This document shows, one piece after another, positions 1 to 5,312 of a DNA stretch of 5,312 nucleotides (position 1 is the first letter of the stretch; the number at the start of each line of letters is the position of its first letter). Source of the DNA: Spirochaetia bacterium UBA5550 (GTDB lineage Bacteria > Spirochaetota > UBA4802 > UBA5550); contig DINC01000367.1 of NCBI GenBank assembly GCA_002425885.1, positions 1-5,312 of the forward strand, written 5' to 3'. The position numbers and the translations under genes are program-made. Below the pieces are notes generated by a model. It saw nothing but the letters and a program-made list of their open reading frames with translations, did no database searches and was not told where the DNA came from.

Positions 1-2
1 AC

Positions 3-1379
3 TTTTATTTTCCCTATATGAGTACTGGTATTTCAATATTTCTTTTGCTGAATATCTTTAGCATTATTGACATACTTGTTAGTAATGCCAGGAAACTTTT
101 AAAAATTGAAAAGGAACTAAAACGTATTCTCTATGTAGACAATGATACAGGCCTTCAAAACAGGAATGGTTTTGTCAATGATCTGGAGCAGGAATTATTC
201 AGCGGGAGTACTCTTTCCCTGATATTTATAGATATTGATGATTTCCAGAATATTAATGAGTCATTCGGTGAAAAAGCGGGTGATGAAGTACTCAAAATGT
301 TCACCGGCAGGCTGCTGGATTTTTTTTCGTCTGACGGCAGGCTTTATAGAATAGGCGGCGATGATTTTGTTCTTGTTTTAAAAGAAACAGAGTCTGACGC
401 GGGTGCTGGATTCGTGGCGGGTAAAATTATTTCGTCTATGCGCAATCCTTTTAATGTATCGGGAGTTTCTCACATGCTTACAGTAAGTATAGGTATTATC
501 CAGATACCGCGGGACGGGGACAGCGTAAACTCTATACTGACTAATGCATACAGCGCTATACGAAATGCAAAAAAGAGAAAAAATACCTACAGTATATTCA
601 CTAAGGAGATGGCAGAGCTTTTTTCTCAGAGAATCGGTGTTGTCAGTCTTCTCCGTGCAAGTATCAACAATGATCAGTTCGAGTTATTTTATCAACCAGT
701 TGTTGACGTGGAGGGGAACCTCGTTTACGCGGAATCACTGCTGAGATGTACTAATTCTGATCCTGTAATAGGCGGGCCGGGTATGTTTATTCCTTTAATG
801 GAAAAAGCCGGACTTATTAAGGAAATTGATGATATGGTTATACGAAAGGCTTTTCATGACATGGAGATGCGTATAAAGAAAAGGTTCAGCATCAGTATAA
901 ATCTCTCATCAAATCAGCTTGTAAATCCCGCTTACAGCGATTTCCTCTCTTCGTTTTCAGCTCAGCATGGAATTGATCCGTCTCAGATAACCCTTGAGGT
1001 TGTTGAGAATACACTTATTGAAAACTTTGAATCAGGGCGGCAGAGTATTCTGCACCTTAAAGAAAAAGGATTTAAAATAGCAATAGATGATTTCGGTAAA
1101 GGTTTTTCTTCACTTTCATATCTCTCCGAACTCCCTGTTGATATTGTTAAGATTGATATGGCCTTTGTCCAGTCAATACCGGGAGATCCGAAAAAAGAGG
1201 CTGTTGCATCTCACATTATGAATCTTGCACATTCTCTTGAACTTAAAGTTGTTGCTGAAGGATTTGAAAAAAAGGAACAGGTTGAGTTTTTTAAGAATAT
1301 CGGATGCGATAATTTTCAGGGTTATTATTTTTCCCATCCCCTGCCGCTGGATGAACTGCTGAAAAAATATTTTCCTTGA
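3..1379 (+). CDS. GGDEF-EAL c-di-GMP phosphodiesterase-like protein, 5' partial
   Basis: Probable membrane-bound c-di-GMP turnover enzyme. Numbering from the ATG at 18: a hydrophobic segment at about 3-22, a charged helical linker (23-38), GGDEF (about 38-195), then EAL (about 212-449). The GGDEF domain keeps D72, N80 and D89 (metal and guanine positions), but its signature is GGDDF (113-117), with Asp for the catalytic Glu, and it has no RxxD inhibitory site. The EAL motif reads E239-S-L. The residues expected for catalysis are present: E239, N295, E330, D357/D358, K378, E417 and Q434. I infer an active phosphodiesterase with a weak or regulatory GGDEF. The frame is open from base 3 through the ATG at 18, no Shine-Dalgarno precedes that ATG, and the membrane helix seems to continue upstream, so the true start and any sensor domain probably lie outside the window. 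It converges on the next gene 11 bases away. Confidence 0.93.
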   Translation, partial: FYFPYMSTGISIFLLLNIFSIIDILVSNARKLLKIEKELKRILYVDNDTGLQNRNGFVNDLEQELFSGSTLSLIFIDIDDFQNINESFGEKAGDEVLKMFTGRLLDFFSSDGRLYRIGGDDFVLVLKETESDAGAGFVAGKIISSMRNPFNVSGVSHMLTVSIGIIQIPRDGDSVNSILTNAYSAIRNAKKRKNTYSIFTKEMAELFSQRIGVVSLLRASINNDQFELFYQPVVDVEGNLVYAESLLRCTNSDPVIGGPGMFIPLMEKAGLIKEIDDMVIRKAFHDMEMRIKKRFSISINLSSNQLVNPAYSDFLSSFSAQHGIDPSQITLEVVENTLIENFESGRQSILHLKEKGFKIAIDDFGKGFSSLSYLSELPVDIVKIDMAFVQSIPGDPKKEAVASHIMNLAHSLELKVVAEGFEKKEQVEFFKNIGCDNFQGYYFSHPLPLDELLKKYFP

Positions 1380-1390
1380 ACAGTTTATGA

Positions 1391-2392
1391 TTAATGAGAA
1401 ATACAGATTCCGGTAGGCATGCTGTCCAGTGTTATGAATATCCCGGCAGTACCGTTAGGAGCTGCAACATCAAGATCTGCGCGGTAAATGCGTTTGTCTG
1501 TCTGGGATGTCCAGTATATTTTGTGATTCGTAAGATCAATAGCAATCTTCTGAATATCTGTAATATTCTGGTATAACCATCCTTCATCACTGACTATAAG
1601 ATCCAACCCGGCACGTGATATCCTTCTCGGCCAGGTGCCATGAGTTGTGTTAGCTGCAAAATAAACATAAGTGCCATCGGTTGCTATACCTTTAAACGGT
1701 ACAGAATTCACCGTTGGCCCGTTAAGAGAAGTTATCAATGTATCTGAATTCGATGTTGCAGTCGTTCCCCGGTATGGCGATCCCGCATTGCCACTTCCAA
1801 GGGTTATTCCTGTGTCGTAATATGTATTTGCTGTTATATAGAAATTTCCGGTTGTACTGATACACATAGAGTATGTATAGTTATTATTATTAGCCAGTTC
1901 ATTGAACCATTTTGTTCCTGTTAATAATTCATCTGTTATATTACATCTCCATATATCATGATGGCTGGAAGCTGTTTGATATTCGTTCCAGTAAATGACT
2001 CCTGCTGAATTATCAATTACAATTGCTGTAGGGCCATAACTTGAGGTATATACAACAACTGTATCGTCCTCATTAAATCCTCCCCTGCATATACGGTACG
2101 CCGAGCCTGTGTACTCTGTCCAGAAAATCCGGGAGTTAATTGTATCAATTGCTATATCAAGGGGGATGTTTGATGATACTCTTAGTATCTCCTCCCCTGT
2201 GCCGTCAAAATTAATTCTGTGTATGGTTCCATCGGCTTCTGACCAGTAGATTCCACTAAACTCATCCCATGAGAATGTATAATTCCTGGCTGCGGTTTTA
2301 CCATCAAGCAAAGTTTCAAATTCAGAACCGCATCCCGTAAATGCAATCGTGATGAATATGAATATAATAATTATTTTCAGATTAAAAAGCAT
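1391..2392 (-). CDS. Lipoprotein with six-bladed YWTD-like beta-propeller
   Basis: Predicted secreted lipoprotein, about 333 residues and complete; the partner or ligand is unknown. With the ATG at 2392 as residue 1, an Ile/Phe-rich signal peptide follows K6 and ends in the lipobox F-T-G-C, with C21 as the lipidated residue. Phe at -3 is unusual for enterics but tolerated in relaxed lipoboxes such as those of spirochaetes. The mature part holds six repeats of the LDL-receptor class B (YWTD) or DUF5050 kind. Core strands are IYWSEADG (48), IFWTEYTG (89), IYWNEYQT (133), FYITANT (184), VYFAANTT (243) and IYWTSQTD (292), most preceded by an 'I-A-I-D'-like strand. The frame also allows TTG at 2404 or GTG at 2401. 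I prefer the ATG because it gives a compact signal peptide and an 11-base overlap with the upstream stop. No good ribosome site is visible, so translation is probably coupled to the barrel gene. It is the last gene of the operon. The fold assignment is by motif only. Confidence 0.85.
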   Translation of the reverse strand: MLFNLKIIIIFIFITIAFTGCGSEFETLLDGKTAARNYTFSWDEFSGIYWSEADGTIHRINFDGTGEEILRVSSNIPLDIAIDTINSRIFWTEYTGSAYRICRGGFNEDDTVVVYTSSYGPTAIVIDNSAGVIYWNEYQTASSHHDIWRCNITDELLTGTKWFNELANNNNYTYSMCISTTGNFYITANTYYDTGITLGSGNAGSPYRGTTATSNSDTLITSLNGPTVNSVPFKGIATDGTYVYFAANTTHGTWPRRISRAGLDLIVSDEGWLYQNITDIQKIAIDLTNHKIYWTSQTDKRIYRADLDVAAPNGTAGIFITLDSMPTGICISH

Positions 2393-3224
2393 AACCCGCA
2401 CCAATGGTTAAACCGGACCCTTTCATCGGAGCAGTCCCGTCATGAATATAGTCCAGCCGTAGTTGAGTTGATATGACAGCAGAGCCGAGTCTGAAAACTG
2501 GGCCGGCATGAACTGCAAGATTCCACTTAGCAGAAGAAGTTGCTTTTGCAGCTTCATCATTTTTTACAGTATACCATCCTGCCCCCATAAGTGCGGAAAT
2601 GTTAAAACACAAATTATAGTTGTATATTGTGACCGGTATCTGCCATAGCGGACCTGCTGATGTATTGAGTCCCTTAATGCTCCTGTCATCATTTGATGAA
2701 AAATAAAAAGTAATTTCACTGTCTATGCCATAGAGATGATATTTCTTGAAAAGATCAACCGGGAATTCAGCGGATAAAGCTGCACCTGCGCTGTATGGGA
2801 GCACAGATTTCAGTTCGCCGAAGTTTTTGTCGTAGAATAAATCAAACATTAGAATAAAAGAACCGGTATCCCGGATTGCCGCAGGCTTTTTTTTCTCCTC
2901 TTTCAGCAGAAGTTTCTCCAGTTTTTTCTCTCCGGCTATGTAGTTCTTTTTTATCTCTGCTTCATTGACCTGTTTGCCCATATCATTTAAAAGTGTGATA
3001 TCCTCAGCAAAGCTTTCACTTCTATGGATTTTTTTTATAACACTGTATTTTATTGTAAATGTGCCGTGGTAGTTGGCGAATATTATGTGTGCGGGTTTTT
3101 TATCCTCAAGGATTTTACCGTTGAGGATCATGTCGTCTTTTGTTATAACTATGTCAGCGTAAAGCATCGGGGATAAAATAGAGGCAGTTATAAATAGAGC
3201 CGCCAGTGTCCTGGATAAGCGCAT
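2382..3224 (-). CDS. Secreted small-beta-domain plus outer-membrane beta-barrel-like protein
   Basis: I do not recognise a named family. The 280-residue product starts with a signal peptide (MRLSR, hydrophobic 6-21, likely cleavage after L-Y-A at 23). Next come a small all-beta domain (about 24-67) with pattern I-T-x-D...N-G-K-I...G-x-F-x-I...I-K-K-I, a Lys/Glu-rich helical linker (about 70-116), and a C-terminal half (119-280) of alternating polar and hydrophobic strands with Gly and aromatic residues. The protein ends in G-A-G-Y-A-F; a terminal Phe is a known outer-membrane barrel signal. The length of the strand region would suit about eight strands, which is an inference. The ATG at 3224 is supported by AGGA five bases upstream and lies one base after the TPR gene's stop. 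Its N-terminal domain resembles the C-terminal domain of that upstream protein, which suggests a shared site in the periplasm. A pore, structural or adhesin role cannot be told apart from sequence. Confidence 0.85.
   Translation of the reverse strand: MRLSRTLAALFITASILSPMLYADIVITKDDMILNGKILEDKKPAHIIFANYHGTFTIKYSVIKKIHRSESFAEDITLLNDMGKQVNEAEIKKNYIAGEKKLEKLLLKEEKKKPAAIRDTGSFILMFDLFYDKNFGELKSVLPYSAGAALSAEFPVDLFKKYHLYGIDSEITFYFSSNDDRSIKGLNTSAGPLWQIPVTIYNYNLCFNISALMGAGWYTVKNDEAAKATSSAKWNLAVHAGPVFRLGSAVISTQLRLDYIHDGTAPMKGSGLTIGAGYAF
3024..3155 (-). other. Small beta domain, copy 2 (N-terminus of barrel protein)
   Basis: About 44 residues directly after the signal peptide: V-I-T-K-D-D-M-I-L-N-G-K-I, then hydrophobic alternation, Y-H-G-T-F-T-I and V-I-K-K-I. 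It is the counterpart of the domain ending the TPR protein, about 80 bases away across the gene junction. Similarity is at protein level only; no obvious DNA repeat is seen. Confidence 0.6.
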
Positions 3225-3225
3225 G

Positions 3226-4551
3226 TCAATCCTGTTCAGTAACCTTAGTAATTTTGTCCCTTTTTACATCTATTCTCCCGATGCTGGTTTCTAAAGATAT
3301 ATAGTCAATATTTTTTTCTATAAGTTTTCCTTTGAAGGTGTTTCCGTCACTTGTGATGATTACAAGAAAAGTATCTTTTATTAGAGCTTTATTGCTGGTA
3401 AGATTTTCAACTTTATCTTTCAGACTGTCCGGCACGTTCACAGTAATCGGGTCAATAATGGCGTTCCAGTCTGCAGAGGAATCCTTTCCTGTGGAAATAA
3501 TTTCTTCAAACACAGGGTCGTTCAATTTTTTATTAATGTTTTTAGAAAGCGCAATTATTTTGTTATCTCCTCCAGCTGATTTTCCTATCATGTAAAGTTT
3601 CCTGTTGGAATACTTTGCGTAAGGGGAATCCGGTGCAGAAGTTATTACCATCAGGTAGTTCTCTACTGCTTTTTCGGGATCGCCGAGGCCGCTGTAACAT
3701 CTTGCCTTAAAATATCGAATAGAAGGTAGTTCTGATGGAGCGGTTTTAATCTCAATCTCTTCTATTATTTTAAGAGCATGTTCATAAGCAAGAAGATTGA
3801 CAAGCTTGCGGCTTTTTAAAACCGGGTTGGATTCTCCGAGTAGCACTCTCTCTCTTGCAAGTGTAAAACCTTCAAGATACCTTATCAGTATAGATGCGGT
3901 TATTGCGCTGCTCTCCTGGCTGTAATCCCGTATGATTGTATTGTAATTTTTCATGGCCATGTCATTATATCCTGCAAGAGCATAGCAGTAACCCTGGCGC
4001 AGAAGAATGCTTGATCTGTAACGGGATGAGAAGGTGTGATTTTCAAGAGCTTTATCATACAGAGCGATCGCGTGTTTAAACATGAAATTTCTTTCATGAT
4101 AATACGCTTCGTCGAGAACTTTGTATTGACGGTCATCGCTTCGTTTTAGAGTCACTGGCGGTTTGCCGAGAATTCTCCTGTTAAAATTTATCATATATAA
4201 AGCGGGTAGTGAAATTATATTGTCAAGCTCAAGGGATTCCGTTTTGTCAGCCTGGATCGGGAGAGAGAGCGAGCTTAATTTGTTTTCAGCTGTATCAGCA
4301 TCATCCTGAGACATTCTCTCTTCATAAATTTTTTTATGTATTTCATAAGTTGCAATCAGCGCAATATGATCAATACCCCCCTCATTTTTATCAGTCTCCT
4401 GGAGATAGTTTTTTAATTCATTCAGGCGTATAGATATTACAATTTTATTAACGAAAATAAGATACCCGGCAATCAGCAGCGGTATAATCACCATGCTGAT
4501 CTTAAAAGATTTATCTTTAAGTGATGAGATAGATTTATGATTCGAATTCAA
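3226..4551 (-). CDS. Membrane-anchored periplasmic TPR protein with C-terminal small beta domain
   Basis: Probable protein-protein scaffold in the periplasm; no specific family recognised. With the TTG at 4551 as residue 1 (441 aa), there is a Lys-rich cytoplasmic start, one transmembrane helix (about 19-37), a mixed helical region to about 140, and tetratricopeptide-like repeats at about 144-173 (Y-x-x-x-x-F-x-x-A-I-x-x-Y-x-x-A), 178-212 (Q-G-Y-C-Y-A-L-A-G) and 276-309 (A-R-C-Y-S-G-L-G-D-P-E-K-A). A small beta domain follows at about 393-439 (I-T-S-D-G-N-T-F-K-G-K...). Start choice: an ATG at 4635 would give 469 aa but has no ribosome site and would sit 101 bases inside the GGDEF gene with a basic, shadow-like N-terminus. 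TTG 4551 has GGAGG 11 bases upstream and overlaps the GGDEF stop by 17 bases. An ATG at 4494 is a third option but would clip the residues before the membrane helix. The gene is real; its exact start is uncertain. Confidence 0.85.
   Translation of the reverse strand: MNSNHKSISSLKDKSFKISMVIIPLLIAGYLIFVNKIVISIRLNELKNYLQETDKNEGGIDHIALIATYEIHKKIYEERMSQDDADTAENKLSSLSLPIQADKTESLELDNIISLPALYMINFNRRILGKPPVTLKRSDDRQYKVLDEAYYHERNFMFKHAIALYDKALENHTFSSRYRSSILLRQGYCYALAGYNDMAMKNYNTIIRDYSQESSAITASILIRYLEGFTLARERVLLGESNPVLKSRKLVNLLAYEHALKIIEEIEIKTAPSELPSIRYFKARCYSGLGDPEKAVENYLMVITSAPDSPYAKYSNRKLYMIGKSAGGDNKIIALSKNINKKLNDPVFEEIISTGKDSSADWNAIIDPITVNVPDSLKDKVENLTSNKALIKDTFLVIITSDGNTFKGKLIEKNIDYISLETSIGRIDVKRDKITKVTEQD
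3230..3233 (-). promoter_or_regulatory. Ribosome binding site of the barrel gene
   Basis: AGGA lies five bases before the ATG at 3224, inside the last codons of the TPR gene (whose stop TGA is at 3228-3226). It supports this start and shows the two genes are translated in tight succession. Confidence 0.7.
3235..3375 (-). other. Small beta domain, copy 1 (C-terminus of TPR protein)
   Basis: About 47 residues with the pattern I-I-T-S-D-G-N-T-F-K-G-K, then hydrophobic alternation, S-I-G-R-I-D-V and K-I-T-K-V. It aligns with the N-terminal domain of the next gene with a single one-residue gap and matching G-K, G and I-x-K positions. It looks like a small SH3/Sm-like barrel, but this fold is inferred only from strand pattern. 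Confidence 0.6.
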
Positions 4552-5311
4552 CTCTGTTCTTTCCTCCGGCTTTAGCCTTTGAAAGTGCCGACGAAGCTGA
4601 CTTAAAAATATCCTCCGGATTCTGATGCAGTTCATGTTCAGCCGGGTTGAATGTCATTACTCCAATGCTCACTGTTACTGAAAAATTACCATCAGGCGTT
4701 ATGATGCTGTTTCCTGCCACTGAACTTCTTATACTTTCAGCAATTTCTCTGATTTCAGGCACGGCTGTTTTGGTAGAGAGCATAGCGAATTCATCATCTG
4801 CAATGCGGGCCGGTATGTTGTCGGCACCGCAGCTGTTTGATATTTTTTTTGCTGTTTCCAGCAGTATTATATCCCCTGTCTGCTTGCCGTAAAGTGCATT
4901 GATCCTGCTGAAATCATCTATATCAATAATCATCAGAGAAAAAGAATGCAGGGCTGACTTGGAACGTCTGATTTCTTCATTAATTCTTTCGTTCAGATAA
5001 TTACTGTTCAGCAGCCCTGTAAGCTCATCACGTGTGGAGATTTTATCTTTTTTCATGTTGCTGTTTTTTACAGATTCAGCTTCCGTGGTAAGAGATATAA
5101 TGCTGTTATGGGCAGATTCAGCCATATTATTAAAAGCGGAAGCAATGGCATCCAGTTCAAAGCTTTTACCTGAAAGTTCAACACGGGCAGTCATGTCTCC
5201 CCCGGAAAAGTTTTCAGCAGCTATTACCAGACTTTTAAGAGGGAGAATGAAAGACAGGTAAAGAAATCCGGCGAATACTATGTGGAAAAAAACTACAACA
5301 AGTATTACATA
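4535..5311 (-). CDS. HAMP-GGDEF signalling protein, 5' partial
   Basis: Membrane receptor-type diguanylate-cyclase-family protein. The first Met in the visible frame (5194) is internal: the open frame continues to the window edge and adds a transmembrane helix (visible residues 1-22, counted from base 5311) and the start of a HAMP domain (P24-L-K-S-L ... G-G-D-M-T-A-R-V ... A-F-N-N-M-A, to about residue 70). The Met belongs to the HAMP 'G-D-M' turn. A short helical signalling linker leads to the GGDEF domain (about 92-258) with D-E-L-T-G at 95-99, D130 and the guanine-contact positions N138 and D147. The signature is A-D-D-E-F (171-175): the catalytic D-E is kept, but both glycines are replaced. 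No RxxD inhibitory site precedes it. The C-terminal K-A-G-G-K-N-R-V block is normal, so the domain is complete. Catalysis is doubtful; a GTP or effector-sensing role is equally possible. The N-terminal sensor lies outside the window. It is the first visible gene of the operon. Confidence 0.92.
   Translation of the reverse strand, partial: YVILVVVFFHIVFAGFLYLSFILPLKSLVIAAENFSGGDMTARVELSGKSFELDAIASAFNNMAESAHNSIISLTTEAESVKNSNMKKDKISTRDELTGLLNSNYLNERINEEIRRSKSALHSFSLMIIDIDDFSRINALYGKQTGDIILLETAKKISNSCGADNIPARIADDEFAMLSTKTAVPEIREIAESIRSSVAGNSIITPDGNFSVTVSIGVMTFNPAEHELHQNPEDIFKSASSALSKAKAGGKNRVEFES
4563..4567 (-). promoter_or_regulatory. Shine-Dalgarno GGAGG for the TPR gene (TTG start)
   Basis: GGAGG followed by AAAG lies 11 bases ahead of the TTG at 4551-4549, within the Gly-Gly codons of the K-A-G-G-K-N block of the GGDEF gene. 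The spacing is a little long. It is the only strong ribosome-site match near any candidate start of the TPR gene and is the main reason for choosing TTG. The GGAGG could equally be a by-product of two Gly codons. Confidence 0.5.
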
Positions 5312-5312
5312 T

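Noticed and set aside
1361..1374. Inverted repeat GAAAA-AATA-TTTTC at the end of the GGDEF-EAL gene as a terminator
   Set aside because: The stem is five pairs, nearly all A:T, lies inside the coding sequence and has no adequate T-run; too weak to be an intrinsic terminator.
3332..3595. 87-codon open frame on the + strand
   Set aside because: Antisense to the well-supported TPR gene, with no recognisable domain; a shadow frame.
4209..4433. 74-codon open frame on the + strand
   Set aside because: Antisense to the TPR gene with no domain; same for the frames at 4647-4892 (+), 1394-1576 (+), 544-744 (+) and 3951-4136 (-), all inside real genes.
4838..4855. Run of eight A on the coding strand of the HAMP-GGDEF gene as a frameshift site
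   Set aside because: It encodes A-K-K-I within a helix of the GGDEF domain, and the domain reads correctly on both sides; no stimulatory element seen.
5034..5261. 75-codon open frame on the + strand
   Set aside because: Lies opposite the HAMP and linker part of the GGDEF protein; its sequence reflects the complementary codons.
1..5312. Mobile element, CRISPR array, tRNA or integration site
   Set aside because: No transposase, terminal inverted repeats, regular direct repeats or tRNA-like fold were seen; the window is essentially filled by five ordinary coding sequences.

Overview
The window is almost entirely protein-coding. It comes from a moderately AT-rich, diderm (Gram-negative-type) bacterium: there is a signal peptide followed by a beta-barrel-like protein ending in Phe, a lipoprotein with a relaxed lipobox (F-T-G-C), and a HAMP-type membrane signalling protein. 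The relaxed lipobox, the AT-rich Lys/Asn/Ile-heavy proteins and the small secreted 'D-x-x-x-x-x-G-K' beta domains would suit a spirochaete (Spirochaetota). This is a guess from style, not a demonstrated placement; another diderm phylum such as a deltaproteobacterial lineage is possible.

Layout: (1) On the + strand, 3-1379 is the 3' part of a membrane-anchored GGDEF-EAL protein whose frame is open to the left edge. Its GGDEF motif is altered (GGDDF), while its EAL phosphodiesterase residues look complete. (2) Facing it on the - strand, only 11 bases away, is a tightly packed four-gene run read from right to left: a membrane-bound HAMP-GGDEF protein (4535-5311, open to the right edge, motif altered to ADDEF), a periplasmic TPR protein with one membrane anchor (3226 to about 4551), a secreted small-beta-domain plus beta-barrel protein (2382-3224), and a lipoprotein with a predicted six-bladed YWTD-like propeller (1391 to about 2392). 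The junctions are a 17-base overlap, a 1-base gap and an 11-base overlap, so this is almost certainly one operon with translational coupling. Its promoter lies outside the window to the right. No RNA gene, mobile element, CRISPR array or non-coding stretch longer than 11 bases is visible.

How the parts may work together (inference): the four products would sit in the inner membrane, periplasm, outer membrane and on a membrane surface, so the operon looks like a trans-envelope module headed by a c-di-GMP-type signalling protein. The TPR protein and the barrel protein share a related small beta domain, at the end of one and the start of the other, which suggests they act at the same place. Both GGDEF domains carry unusual signatures, whereas the convergent EAL domain looks intact. 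The local balance may therefore favour c-di-GMP breakdown or sensing rather than synthesis.
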